A DNA stretch of 33,117 nucleotides. Source: Bacilli bacterium (GTDB taxonomy: Bacteria > Bacillota_I > Bacilli_A > RF39 > UBA660). Location of the stretch: the NCBI GenBank assembly GCA_017438635.1, contig JAFRUZ010000017.1:1-33117 (forward strand), given 5' to 3'. Positions 23,502-29,217 of this stretch are shown here, piece after piece. Position numbers and translations under genes: made by a program. Position 1 is the first letter of the stretch. Every line of letters begins with the position of its first letter. Below the pieces are notes generated by a model. The model saw only the letters and a list, made by a program, of their open reading frames with translations. It ran no database searches and was not told the origin of the DNA.

Positions 23502-23587
23502 ATGTAAAAGGAGAATGTCTTCCTTGGTCGGTTGATATAATCTTTTTACATATATTTGGCTCTGCATTGCCGTGCAGGGCTTTTTTT
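23502..23587 (+). ncRNA. Predicted antisense-type small RNA of the prophage
   Basis: About 86 nt between a good promoter and a GC-rich terminator, with no usable ORF. The 5' end (TATGTAAAAGGA, 23501-23512) pairs with TCTTTTTACATA (23541-23552; 12 bp, one G-U), closing a 28-nt mostly unpaired loop. The loop holds GTCTTCCTTGGTCG (23517-23530). This is complementary, with one G-U pair, to CGACCAAGGAGGAC at 25249-25262, which covers the RBS of the excisionase-like gene starting at 25266. It would therefore block that gene's translation. It is also antisense to any leftward read-through transcript entering int. Function is inferred from base pairing only. Confidence 0.65.
23559..23587 (+). terminator. 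Terminator of the small RNA
   Basis: GCTCTGCA (23559-23566), loop TTGCCG, TGCAGGGC (23573-23580; one T-G pair), then seven T. Read on the other strand there is no T tract, so it serves the rightward transcript. Confidence 0.85.
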
Positions 23588-23588
23588 A

Positions 23589-24023
23589 TTAACTTAATTG
23601 ATTTAATAATGATACTATTGCATCATATTGTGGGAAACCACTTTCGATTGTGTATGCATATCCATTTTTTACAACTGCATCAAAATCATAATCCATAGCA
23701 CTAACTTCAAGTTTTTGATTTTTTTCTGCTTTTTTGTATGCATCGCTATTTTTATCAAATTGATATATTTCTATTGCTTTTTCATTTGAAAGCAATTTGA
23801 AACCATCTTTTGCTCCAACTAATTCGTAAGAAGCTTCTGTTTTCTCTACAGTAATATTTAATGCTTCTATTTTAGATTGGATATTAGATAAATTGATGTT
23901 TTCTTTTGTTTGTGTAGGCACTGTGTTTGAACTATCAGATACTTCTGAAGTTTTCTCTTTTCCACAACCTGTTAATAACAAGCATACAACTAATGCAATA
24001 ACAATTAATCCTTTCTTTTTCAT
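23589..24023 (-). CDS. Prophage lipoprotein (lysogenic conversion or exclusion candidate)
   Basis: A 144-aa predicted lipoprotein: signal MKKKGLIVIALVVCLLLTGC with lipobox LLTGC (Cys at residue 20), then an acidic/Thr-rich linker and a globular domain with AIEIYQFDKNSDAYKKAEKNQKLE and YAYTIESGFPQYDAIVSLLNQL. It would be anchored outside the cell membrane. It sits between int and the ImmA/ImmR genes, a position where phage TP-J34 of Streptococcus carries the superinfection-exclusion lipoprotein Ltp; no sequence relation to Ltp is claimed. RBS AAAGGAG. Expected to be expressed in the lysogen. Confidence 0.65.
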   Translation of the reverse strand: MKKKGLIVIALVVCLLLTGCGKEKTSEVSDSSNTVPTQTKENINLSNIQSKIEALNITVEKTEASYELVGAKDGFKLLSNEKAIEIYQFDKNSDAYKKAEKNQKLEVSAMDYDFDAVVKNGYAYTIESGFPQYDAIVSLLNQLS

Positions 24024-24066
24024 TTTTTTACTCCTTTCCTAATACATATTTATAAAAACTCCTGTA

Positions 24067-24378
24067 CTAGCAAGTTTCTATCAGATATTTAATATATTTG
24101 TCTGCCTCATCTTCATATTTATCGATTTTTAAAGCAAACAGATCGTTATCATATTGCTCTAACTGATTAAGTTCTATATGTGCTAATTCATGCAATATAG
24201 TCTTTTTTCTTTTGTAATATGATAAGCACTCATTAACTATAATTACAAATATACCTTTATGTTGAAACACAAAGCCGTTAATTCCTTTTGGTAGTTCTTT
24301 ATACCTTATAGTTGCATTTATATAATCTAATAATTCTTTTTGTGTAATATTTCCTTTTAATAAATTATATATATTCAT
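24067..24378 (-). CDS. ImmA/IrrE-type metallopeptidase
   Basis: A 103-aa zinc peptidase of the ImmA/IrrE (DUF955, now Peptidase_M78) family. The zinc motif HExxH is seen in ILHELAHIELNQ (~residues 62-73), and the third-ligand region in YEDEADKYIKYL. In ICEBs1 and related elements ImmA cleaves the partner repressor ImmR to start induction. The same pairing is present here: the repressor gene is immediately upstream on the same strand with a 42-bp gap. RBS GGAG 8 nt before the start. Confidence 0.85.
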   Translation of the reverse strand: MNIYNLLKGNITQKELLDYINATIRYKELPKGINGFVFQHKGIFVIIVNECLSYYKRKKTILHELAHIELNQLEQYDNDLFALKIDKYEDEADKYIKYLIETC

Positions 24379-24420
24379 AATACTTACTCCTTTCGAGAAT
24401 AAGCACCTATACTAGCATAC

Positions 24421-24786
24421 TTAATCTTCCCCTAACTCCTCATCTATTTCTTTCTTTGTTTCTTCTAATATGGTTTTTATAATCATTTTGTCTTTATCCG
24501 ATAAATGATCTTTATATTTGCTAAATAATATTTCGGTCTCGTCTATAGTTTTAGATTGATCGAAATCTTCAATTAAATTAGATTTTTTGATACCAAAATA
24601 ATTTGCAAGCATTTCTATATTATCAATTCTTGGATATTTTTTTGCGTTCATCCAGTCACTAAATGTAGAAGGAGTTATTTCCAAATCACTACATACGTCT
24701 GAAGCAGTCTTGCCAGAAACTTTTAAATAATATCTTAAATTATGAGCCAAAACTTCCTTGTTGCCTAAATTGGATATATCCGACAT
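24421..24786 (-). CDS. ImmR-like phage repressor (XRE helix-turn-helix)
   Basis: A 121-aa repressor: N-terminal HTH (SGKTASDVCSDLEITPSTFSDWMNAKKYPRIDNIEMLANYFGI, ~residues 24-66) and a charged helical C-terminus (~75-121) without a self-cleavage domain, as in ImmR proteins that depend on an external ImmA peptidase. It likely represses the divergent early promoter and itself through the ACGCTAAAAG sites; one such site lies on its own -10 region. RBS GAGGAG on the minus strand. Confidence 0.85.
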   Translation of the reverse strand: MSDISNLGNKEVLAHNLRYYLKVSGKTASDVCSDLEITPSTFSDWMNAKKYPRIDNIEMLANYFGIKKSNLIEDFDQSKTIDETEILFSKYKDHLSDKDKMIIKTILEETKKEIDEELGED

Positions 24787-24809
24787 ATTATCATCTCCTC
24801 TCTGTATAT

Positions 24810-24838
24810 ATTATACGCTAAAAGAGTACAAAAATCAA
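24810..24838 (-). promoter_or_regulatory. Repressor promoter (leftward)
   Basis: On the minus strand: -35 TTGATT (24838-24833), 17-bp spacer, -10 TATAAT (24815-24810). Operator site 1 overlaps the -10 and spacer. Confidence 0.65.
24813..24829 (+). promoter_or_regulatory. Operator-like site 1
   Basis: ATACGCTAAAAGAGTAC, matching site 3 at 15 of 17 positions. On the repressor promoter, suggesting autoregulation. Confidence 0.55.
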
Positions 24839-24854
24839 TAAGATATGTAAAATT

Positions 24855-24871
24855 TTACGCAAAAAGTGAAA
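24855..24871 (+). promoter_or_regulatory. Operator-like site 2
   Basis: TTACGCAAAAAGTGAAA, a weaker match, midway between the two divergent promoters. Confidence 0.4.
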
Positions 24872-24878
24872 AAAAGTA

Positions 24879-24908
24879 TTGACATACGCTAAAAGCGTAT
24901 TATATAAT
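24879..24908 (+). promoter_or_regulatory. Early rightward promoter with operator site 3
   Basis: TTGACA (24879-24884), 18-bp spacer, TATAAT (24903-24908). The spacer is almost entirely the palindrome ATACGC-TAAAA-GCGTAT (24884-24900), so a bound repressor would exclude RNA polymerase. Drives the Cro-like gene and the early operon. Confidence 0.8.
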
Positions 24909-24931
24909 GAAACTGTAAGGAGGAGATAATT

Positions 24932-25156
24932 TTGAAGTGGACGCTAAAAGCCATAAGAACAAATCTAAATTTAACTCAATCAGAAATGGCCGAAAAACTT
25001 GGAGTATCAAAGGAAACATACCAAAATTACGAAAATTATAAGACATATCCTGATGTTCCTGTAATAAAAAAAATAATAGAATTATCAAATATTGATTTTG
25101 ACGACATTATTTTTTTGCCAAATCAATACGCTAAAAGCGAAGACAAGGAGGTGTAA
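24932..25156 (+). CDS. Cro-like XRE regulator
   Basis: A 74-aa HTH protein divergent from the repressor: TLKAIRTNLNLTQSEMAEKLGVSKETYQNYENYKTYPD (~residues 4-41) is a clear XRE HTH. Probably represses the lysogeny promoter to favour lytic growth. The start is a TTG at 24932 behind AAGGAGGAG (24917-24925); no ATG is available in frame before the HTH. Its codons 3-8 overlap operator-like site 4, and its end overlaps site 5. Confidence 0.8.
   Translation: MKWTLKAIRTNLNLTQSEMAEKLGVSKETYQNYENYKTYPDVPVIKKIIELSNIDFDDIIFLPNQYAKSEDKEV
24939..24955 (+). promoter_or_regulatory. Operator-like site 4 (inside cro start)
   Basis: GGACGCTAAAAGCCATA: keeps the core ACGCTAAAAGC. Lies 55 bp after site 3, in the first codons of the Cro-like gene. 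Confidence 0.4.
25126..25142 (+). promoter_or_regulatory. Operator-like site 5
   Basis: ATACGCTAAAAGCGAAG: identical to site 3 in the first 14 positions. Lies at the end of the Cro-like gene, just before the RBS of the next ORF, where a bound repressor could act as a roadblock. Confidence 0.5.
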
Positions 25157-25158
25157 AT

Positions 25159-25245
25159 ATGCCAGTGTGGTTGCAAACAATAACAGTACTATTAACTTTT
25201 ATAGTTGCAATTACCTATATAGGTAATAAATACCATAAAAAATAA
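25159..25245 (+). CDS. 28-residue single-span membrane peptide
   Basis: MPVWLQTITVLLTFIVAITYIGNKYHKK: one hydrophobic span (~5-21) and a basic tail. RBS AAGGAGGTG (25145-25153), 5 nt before the ATG, 2 bp after the Cro-like stop. The strong RBS and operon position support real translation. The role is unknown; a small-membrane regulator of a partner protein is possible. Confidence 0.55.
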   Translation: MPVWLQTITVLLTFIVAITYIGNKYHKK

Positions 25246-25248
25246 GAT

Positions 25249-25262
25249 CGACCAAGGAGGAC
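25249..25262 (+). promoter_or_regulatory. Predicted small-RNA target over an RBS
   Basis: CGACCAAGGAGGAC includes the SD AAGGAGG (25254-25260) of the gene at 25266. It pairs along its full length with loop 23517-23530 of the predicted small RNA (13 Watson-Crick pairs and one G-U). Confidence 0.6.
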
Positions 25263-25265
25263 TAT

Positions 25266-25469
25266 ATGAAATCAAAAGAAGATATATTAAACCAATTATA
25301 TCTTACAGCAGAGGATTTATTAATCTTAATACCTGAAATGAAATATCATAGAGCACTTGATGTTATTAATGAGGTGCGAAAAGAAATGGAAGAAAAAAAA
25401 TACTTTCTTCCAATATCAAGAAAAAAACTAGCATTAACAAAGCTAGTTAAAAAGAAAATGGGAATATAG
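25266..25469 (+). CDS. Excisionase-like small DNA-binding protein
   Basis: A 67-aa basic protein: YLTAEDLLILIPEMKYHRALDVINEVRKEMEEKKYFLPISRKKLALTKLVKKKMG. The helix-turn-helix-like layout followed by a conserved Pro/Arg wing and a basic C-terminal helix resembles DUF3173/excisionase-like proteins of phages and Tn916-type elements. It probably helps the integrase in excision or activates early functions. RBS AAGGAGG at 25254-25260, which is the predicted target of the small RNA. Second-tier early gene of the rightward operon. Confidence 0.55.
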   Translation: MKSKEDILNQLYLTAEDLLILIPEMKYHRALDVINEVRKEMEEKKYFLPISRKKLALTKLVKKKMGI

Positions 25470-25484
25470 AAGGGAGCCAAAAAT

Positions 25485-25595
25485 ATGTTAAAAAGATTAG
25501 CAATTGATTTAGGAATAGTATTAGGAGTTTTAGCATTTTTCCTAGGAGTGCAATTACTAAGTAATTACGTACACTATGGAACATTCTTATTTTAA
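25485..25595 (+). CDS. 36-residue membrane peptide
   Basis: MLKRLAIDLGIVLGVLAFFL followed by GVQLLSNYVHYGTFLF: one long hydrophobic span. RBS AAGGGAG at 25470-25476. Follows the excisionase-like gene by 15 bp. Function unknown. Confidence 0.5.
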   Translation: MLKRLAIDLGIVLGVLAFFLGVQLLSNYVHYGTFLF

Positions 25596-25606
25596 AGCAC
25601 AAAAAA

Positions 25607-25642
25607 AGTTGATTAAGGTAGTTATTCGAAATCAACTCTTTG
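25607..25642 (+). terminator. Weak hairpin after the first early genes
   Basis: AGTTGATT (25607-25614) / AATCAACT (25630-25637) with a 15-nt loop, followed by CTTTG only. Perhaps a partial terminator dividing immediate-early genes from the replication block; the rest of the 108-bp gap holds only AT-rich sequence and the next RBS. Confidence 0.35.
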
Positions 25643-25703
25643 TAATAAAAATTACGTGTAAATTATAACACAAATTTATAAAAAAATCAAATATGGAGGT
25701 AAC

Positions 25704-26396
25704 ATGAACGAAATAAATAGTTTTACTTTTTATAAAAATTATTATGAACTTTTAGACAACCTCCCAAAAGAAGATAAATACATCATGCTAGAGGCAATAG
25801 TTGATTATGTTTTTAAAGATAAAGAACCTATATTAGATGGGTTAAATAAAGCGATATGGAACAACCTTAAAATGCCAATAGATACAAGTAAAAATAACTC
25901 ATTAAGAAGCATAGGAAAAGGAGCGCCAAAAGGGAACAAAAACGCAGAAAAAAACAAACCGAAAACAAACCAAAAACAAACCAAAAACAAACCGAAAACA
26001 AACCGAAAGGGTAACCGAAAACAAACAAATAATATTTCTACTTTCTTATTTCTTATTTCTAATTTTAATTATTTAGATAAGGGATTGTTAAGGGAGAAGA
26101 TAGAAGAATGGTTAACATACAAAGAAGAGCGAAACGAAATATACAAAGAGACAGGTTTAAAGTCATTATTAAAACAAATTGAAAATAATTGCAGAACATA
26201 TGGAGAAGAAGCAGTTATCGAACTTATTGATGAATGTATGGCTAAAAACTGGAAAGGCATTATTTGGGAAAAATTAAAAGATAGAGAAAAGCTTCCTGAT
26301 TGGTGGGATAAAACTAATAAAGATTTTAAGGAGGAATTAACTGATGAAGAGCGAAGAGAACTTGAAGCAATTAAAAATGGCACTTACAGAGCATAA
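25704..26396 (+). CDS. Phage replication initiator-like protein (DUF6291-type N-domain)
   Basis: A 230-aa protein. The N-terminal ~65 residues (FTFYKNYYELLDNLPKEDKYIMLEAIVDYVFKDKEP) match the DUF6291-type domain found in phage replisome organisers. A Lys/Asn/Thr/Gln linker (~75-110) encoded by 11-bp DNA repeats follows. The C-terminal half (LLREKIEEWLTYKEERNEIYKETGLKSLLKQIE and NWKGIIWEKL) is helical and typical of phage replication proteins that load a helicase. As in lambda O, the origin seems to lie inside this gene. RBS GGAGG at 25695-25699. Confidence 0.7.
   Translation: MNEINSFTFYKNYYELLDNLPKEDKYIMLEAIVDYVFKDKEPILDGLNKAIWNNLKMPIDTSKNNSLRSIGKGAPKGNKNAEKNKPKTNQKQTKNKPKTNRKGNRKQTNNISTFLFLISNFNYLDKGLLREKIEEWLTYKEERNEIYKETGLKSLLKQIENNCRTYGEEAVIELIDECMAKNWKGIIWEKLKDREKLPDWWDKTNKDFKEELTDEERRELEAIKNGTYRA
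25954..26085 (+). other. Candidate phage replication origin: 11-bp iterons plus AT-rich zone
   Basis: Five copies of CAAACC(G/A)AAA(A/G) begin at 25955, 25966, 25977, 25988 and 25999, exactly 11 bp apart. A degenerate sixth (GTAACCGAAAA) lies at 26011. Then comes an almost pure A/T stretch to ~26079 with TTTCTTA, TTTCTTA, TTTCTAA in tandem (26042-26062). Eleven is not a multiple of three, so the spacing is kept at the DNA level, one helical turn per site. Iterons next to an unwinding region inside the initiator gene is the lambda-type origin layout. Confidence 0.6.
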
Positions 26397-26580
26397 GCCA
26401 TTGTTGATACATATAGAAGACAATTACGAACTTATTTTGAGATGGGATACATCAATATCAAATTACAGAGGATATTCTAAAAAGCTAAATACAGAAATTG
26501 GAATATGGTATATGGAATACTTGCTAAGAATTGCAAACGGAAAAGAGAAAGGGGTTAGTTTAAAAGTTTATGGGGATTAG
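26344..26580 (+). CDS. Hypothetical phage protein (78 aa)
   Basis: Unrecognised. Overlaps the end of the replication gene by 53 bp in another frame; RBS AAGGAGG at 26328-26334 lies inside that gene. Small, mixed charge (IEDNYELILRWDTSISNYRGYSKKLNTEIGIWYMEYLLRIANG), probably a soluble alpha/beta fold. Likely co-translated with the early operon. Confidence 0.55.
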   Translation: MKSEENLKQLKMALTEHKPLLIHIEDNYELILRWDTSISNYRGYSKKLNTEIGIWYMEYLLRIANGKEKGVSLKVYGD

Positions 26581-26821
26581 TCAATGCGATCTAATTTTGA
26601 AAACGATGTTACAAAATAGATTAAAAAAATATTGGTATGCTAAAGACTTCCAAAGTGGAAAGCAATTTGTTGGATATGAAGCATCGGCACGTATGAGTGA
26701 TTTAATAAGACTTTATCCAAACATTGTTATAGCAGAACGAGATGGAAGATTTAGAACATTAAGAATAAACTGGAAAAACAAACAAGAAATAAAAGAACTA
26801 AGATCATTGAAAGAATGGTAA
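26570..26821 (+). CDS. Small winged-helix-like phage protein
   Basis: An 83-aa basic protein: SQCDLILKTMLQNRLKKYWYAKDFQSGKQFVGYEASARMSDLIRLYP and then IVIAERDGRFRTLRIN. The helices followed by a beta-wing (RDGRFRTLRI) resemble winged-helix proteins common in phage early regions. The start ATG overlaps the previous gene by 11 bp and lacks a strong RBS, so translation is probably coupled. Function unknown. Confidence 0.5.
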   Translation: MGISQCDLILKTMLQNRLKKYWYAKDFQSGKQFVGYEASARMSDLIRLYPNIVIAERDGRFRTLRINWKNKQEIKELRSLKEW

Positions 26822-26837
26822 TAGAAAGGAAATTAAT

Positions 26838-27440
26838 ATGGAAAAAATAATTTATGAAGATATTGCAAAAGCAAACGAAACTATAAAAACAACCGACATT
26901 AAAGGCAAAGAATATGCCGAAGTAAATCAAAGAATAAAAGCATTTAGGATGTTATATCCGCAAGGAGTAATCGAAACAGAAATGATTTCCAATGAAAATG
27001 GAATATGTATTTTTAAAGCGTTTGTTGGATATAGAGAAGGTAATGAATTATACAAATTAGCAACAGGAACAGCATACGAAAAAGAAAACAGCACGTTTAT
27101 AAACAAAACATCATACATTGAAAACTGCGAAACATCAGCAGTAGGTAGAGCATTAGGAATGGCAGGATTTGGAATAGATACAAGTGTAGCAAGTGCAGAG
27201 GAAGTACAAAATGCAATAGCAAATCAAGAAAGCACTAAATCTAAAACAACTATTTTTGCTACACCAAAACAAATTGAATTAATCAATAGTTTGGAAATAG
27301 ATACTAAAAAAATGTATAAATATTACGGAATAAAAAAGACAGAAGAATTAACAATAGAACAAGCAGATGAAATTATTAAAAAGAAAATGAAACAACAAGA
27401 AGATGTAGACAGCAATGGTTGGATGCAAATGCAAGAATAG
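26838..27440 (+). CDS. Phage single-strand annealing protein (Erf/Rad52-like candidate)
   Basis: A 200-aa protein with the pattern KGKEYAEVNQRIKAFRMLYPQGVIETEMI near residue 22, LATGTAYEK, and INKTSYIENCETSAVGRALGMAGFGID (~residues 85-112). This pattern is common in phage recombination operons and fits ssDNA-annealing proteins. The C-terminal ~70 residues (ATPKQIELINSL and TIEQADEIIKKKM) form a small helical domain often found at the end of such proteins. A PD-(D/E)XK nuclease and an SSB gene follow, the usual partners in phage recombination. RBS GAAAGGA at 26824-26830. Confidence 0.6.
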   Translation: MEKIIYEDIAKANETIKTTDIKGKEYAEVNQRIKAFRMLYPQGVIETEMISNENGICIFKAFVGYREGNELYKLATGTAYEKENSTFINKTSYIENCETSAVGRALGMAGFGIDTSVASAEEVQNAIANQESTKSKTTIFATPKQIELINSLEIDTKKMYKYYGIKKTEELTIEQADEIIKKKMKQQEDVDSNGWMQMQE

Positions 27441-27449
27441 GAGGATATT

Positions 27450-27767
27450 ATGGAATTAATAAAAATTGAAAATGGATTAAATATTTTAGATACAGAAACA
27501 GCTAGTAAAATAGTAGAGTTTGAAAAACAAATGAAAGAAATAAAAAAACAAGAGGATGCACTAAAACAATTAATTTTACAAGAAATGGAAGACAAAAAAA
27601 TATTATCACTTAAGGATGAAACTATAGGTCTTGGCATTTCATATATAGCACCAACTGAAAGAGAAACATTAGATAGTAAAAGACTAAGAGAAGAAAAACC
27701 AGAAACATATGACGAATATATAAAATTCACACCAGTTAAATCTTCAATACGAATTAAAGTTGAATAG
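27450..27767 (+). CDS. Hypothetical phage protein of the recombination operon
   Basis: A 105-aa protein: N-terminal coiled coil (ASKIVEFEKQMKEIKKQEDALKQLILQEM, ~18-46), then a beta-rich part with ISYIAPTERETLDSKRLREEKPETYDEYIKFTPVKSSIRIKV. Such genes are commonly found between annealing protein and nuclease in Firmicute phages, but no function is known to me. RBS AGGAGG at 27440-27445. Its stop overlaps the next start. Confidence 0.6.
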   Translation: MELIKIENGLNILDTETASKIVEFEKQMKEIKKQEDALKQLILQEMEDKKILSLKDETIGLGISYIAPTERETLDSKRLREEKPETYDEYIKFTPVKSSIRIKVE

Positions 27768-28350
27768 TTGGGATATTGAGGGACACACACTTGAATACAT
27801 AGACGATATACACCAATATCTAGTCGATGGAGTATGTGTCCCTTCTATTACACAAATTTTAAAAATAAAGTTTGGAAATAAGTATCAAGGTATTTCTACA
27901 CAAATACTAGATAGTGCTTCTAAAAAAGGAACAGAAGTTCATGAAGCAATAGAAAAATTGTGTAAGACAGGAGAAATTGAAGATTTTAAAGAAGTAAAGA
28001 ACTTTCTGTTTTTACAAAAGCATTATGAGTTTGAAGTTTTAGACAATGAAGTTCCAATAATACTGTTTAATCAAAATGGTGATCCTATATCAGCGGGAAG
28101 ACTAGATTTAGTTTTAAAAATAGAAGATGAAATAGGAGGAGCAGATATAAAAAGAACTTCAACATTAGATAAAGAATATCTTACATATCAACTTAACTTA
28201 TACAGAATAGGGTATAAACAATCTTATGGTACAGAATGGAAGTTTTTAAAAGGAATTCATTTAAGAGAAGACAAAAGAAAATTTATTGATATTCCAATAA
28301 ATGAAGAAATAGCATGGAAGATCATTGAGGAGTATTTTAATGAAAATTGA
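27760..28350 (+). CDS. PD-(D/E)XK nuclease, RecB-like phage exonuclease
   Basis: A 196-aa nuclease. Motifs: SASKKGTEVHEAIE (~residues 52-65, motif with catalytic His/Glu region), SAGRLDLVLKIEDEIGGADIKRTS (~108-131) with the D...D-x-K core, and YLTYQLNLYRIGYKQSYG (the QxxxY motif). Likely a 5'-3' exonuclease acting with the annealing protein. The start appears to be a TTG at 27760, overlapping the upstream gene by 8 bp; there is no ATG ahead of the conserved region and the RBS is weak, implying coupled translation. Confidence 0.75.
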   Translation: MNSWDIEGHTLEYIDDIHQYLVDGVCVPSITQILKIKFGNKYQGISTQILDSASKKGTEVHEAIEKLCKTGEIEDFKEVKNFLFLQKHYEFEVLDNEVPIILFNQNGDPISAGRLDLVLKIEDEIGGADIKRTSTLDKEYLTYQLNLYRIGYKQSYGTEWKFLKGIHLREDKRKFIDIPINEEIAWKIIEEYFNEN

Positions 28351-28759
28351 TATTGTTGAAGATTTGAAAAATGTAACAGAAAATTTAGATAAACTTGATA
28401 ACTATTTCAATTCCATGAGTGAATTAGAAAGCAACGTTGATATGAAGTTAAGCGATTTATATCATTGCATCGAAAATAATCAATTAAAAACAAACGAATG
28501 CTATAGGATTGTAAAAGAAATAAAGAAACAACGACAAATAAGAAGAAACCTAAAGAATGATTATGAATTGATGTCAGTGTATAAAAATAATCATGCAAGA
28601 TTAAATAACGAAAACAACAGAAAGCTATTTATGGCTGAGTTATACAAACGGAAAAAGGAGTTAAACAAAAAATATAAAAACAGAGTTTATTCAGAAGAAG
28701 AATTAGATAACATTTTGAGAGGTAAAAATGATAGAAAAAATACTGAAAATCATGCTTAA
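28340..28759 (+). CDS. Helical phage protein, unknown function
   Basis: A 139-aa, highly charged, mainly helical protein, with ECYRIVKEIKKQRQIRRNLKNDYELMSVYKNNHARLNNENNRKLFMAELYKRKKELNKKYKNRVYSEEELDNIL. This general type recurs in Firmicute phage early regions. The start is the ATG at 28340 with GAGGAG at 28327-28332; the in-frame TTG at 28325 lies before that RBS. Overlaps the nuclease gene by 11 bp. Confidence 0.6.
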   Translation: MKIDIVEDLKNVTENLDKLDNYFNSMSELESNVDMKLSDLYHCIENNQLKTNECYRIVKEIKKQRQIRRNLKNDYELMSVYKNNHARLNNENNRKLFMAELYKRKKELNKKYKNRVYSEEELDNILRGKNDRKNTENHA

Positions 28760-29009
28760 GTTTACACATTACGAAAAAGATAAAAAAATATTCAAGAAAG
28801 AGGGATTAGAAATGAAAAAATATAATAAAGAAGAAATTATCGATATAGTAGTAGAGGCACAAATGGAAGTGACAAAAGAAATACATAAAAATGATAAAAA
28901 GATGAACCTAAAAGGTGAAAAAGAGCAATTTATAAACGAAATAATGAATATAAAAGATATGGCTTTATTGTCAGCAATGGCAGTTGCTATAGAAAAAAGA
29001 TTGAGATAA
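28728..29009 (+). CDS. Hypothetical phage protein
   Basis: Up to 93 aa, unrecognised. From the ATG at 28728 (RBS GAGAGG, overlapping the previous gene by 32 bp) the first 28 residues are basic. An internal ATG at 28812 with GAGGG ahead of it would give a 65-aa protein covering KKYNKEEIIDIVVEAQMEV onward, and I cannot decide between the two starts. Mostly helical. Confidence 0.45.
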   Translation: MIEKILKIMLKFTHYEKDKKIFKKEGLEMKKYNKEEIIDIVVEAQMEVTKEIHKNDKKMNLKGEKEQFINEIMNIKDMALLSAMAVAIEKRLR

Positions 29010-29024
29010 AAAGAGGAGGATATT

Positions 29025-29216
29025 ATGACATTAAGAACGTTAGTATTAATAAATGGTTTAGCTGTACTTATTGATTTAATATCATTAACATTTTTGTGGA
29101 TCATGAATATGGACGCATTAAGAAATGTAAATAGATATTTAACAAACGAACAAGAAGAAAAAGAACTTATGGAAGCCATGGAAGAAGTTGAAGAAGAAAT
29201 AGAGGTGTTAGATTAA
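29025..29216 (+). CDS. Small membrane protein with acidic coiled-coil tail
   Basis: 63 aa: one membrane span (TLVLINGLAVLIDLISLTFLWIM, ~5-27) followed by an acidic helix with NEQEEKELMEAMEEVEEEIEVLD. RBS GAGGAGG at 29012-29018. One-span early phage protein, function unknown. Confidence 0.55.
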   Translation: MTLRTLVLINGLAVLIDLISLTFLWIMNMDALRNVNRYLTNEQEEKELMEAMEEVEEEIEVLD

Positions 29217-29217
29217 T

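Noticed and set aside
23514-23534. Short ORF starting at ATG 23514 in the small-RNA region
   Set aside because: Only six codons and the GGAG is one base from the ATG; not a plausible peptide gene.
23449-23560. Dedicated leftward promoter for int
   Set aside because: TTTACA-like and TATTAT-like hexamers exist on the minus strand but at wrong spacing; no convincing pair found.
23559-23587. Hairpin as leftward terminator of the lipoprotein gene
   Set aside because: On the minus strand no T tract follows the stem; the tract is on the plus strand, so it serves the rightward RNA.
24051-24420. Short repeat (TGCTAGTA-C/T-AGG) downstream of both immR and immA on the minus strand
   Set aside because: Only two imperfect copies in intergenic leaders; could be a duplicated leader, too little to call an operator.
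25954-26021. CRISPR-like or simple low-complexity repeat
   Set aside because: Units are 11 bp with no spacers, and the period is out of codon phase; an origin with iterons explains it better.
27323-27790. Leftward ORFs opposite prophage early genes (also 28769-29179, 26069-26383)
   Set aside because: All run against a tightly packed rightward operon with good RBSs; Ser/Phe-rich products typical of antisense reading of Lys/Glu codons.
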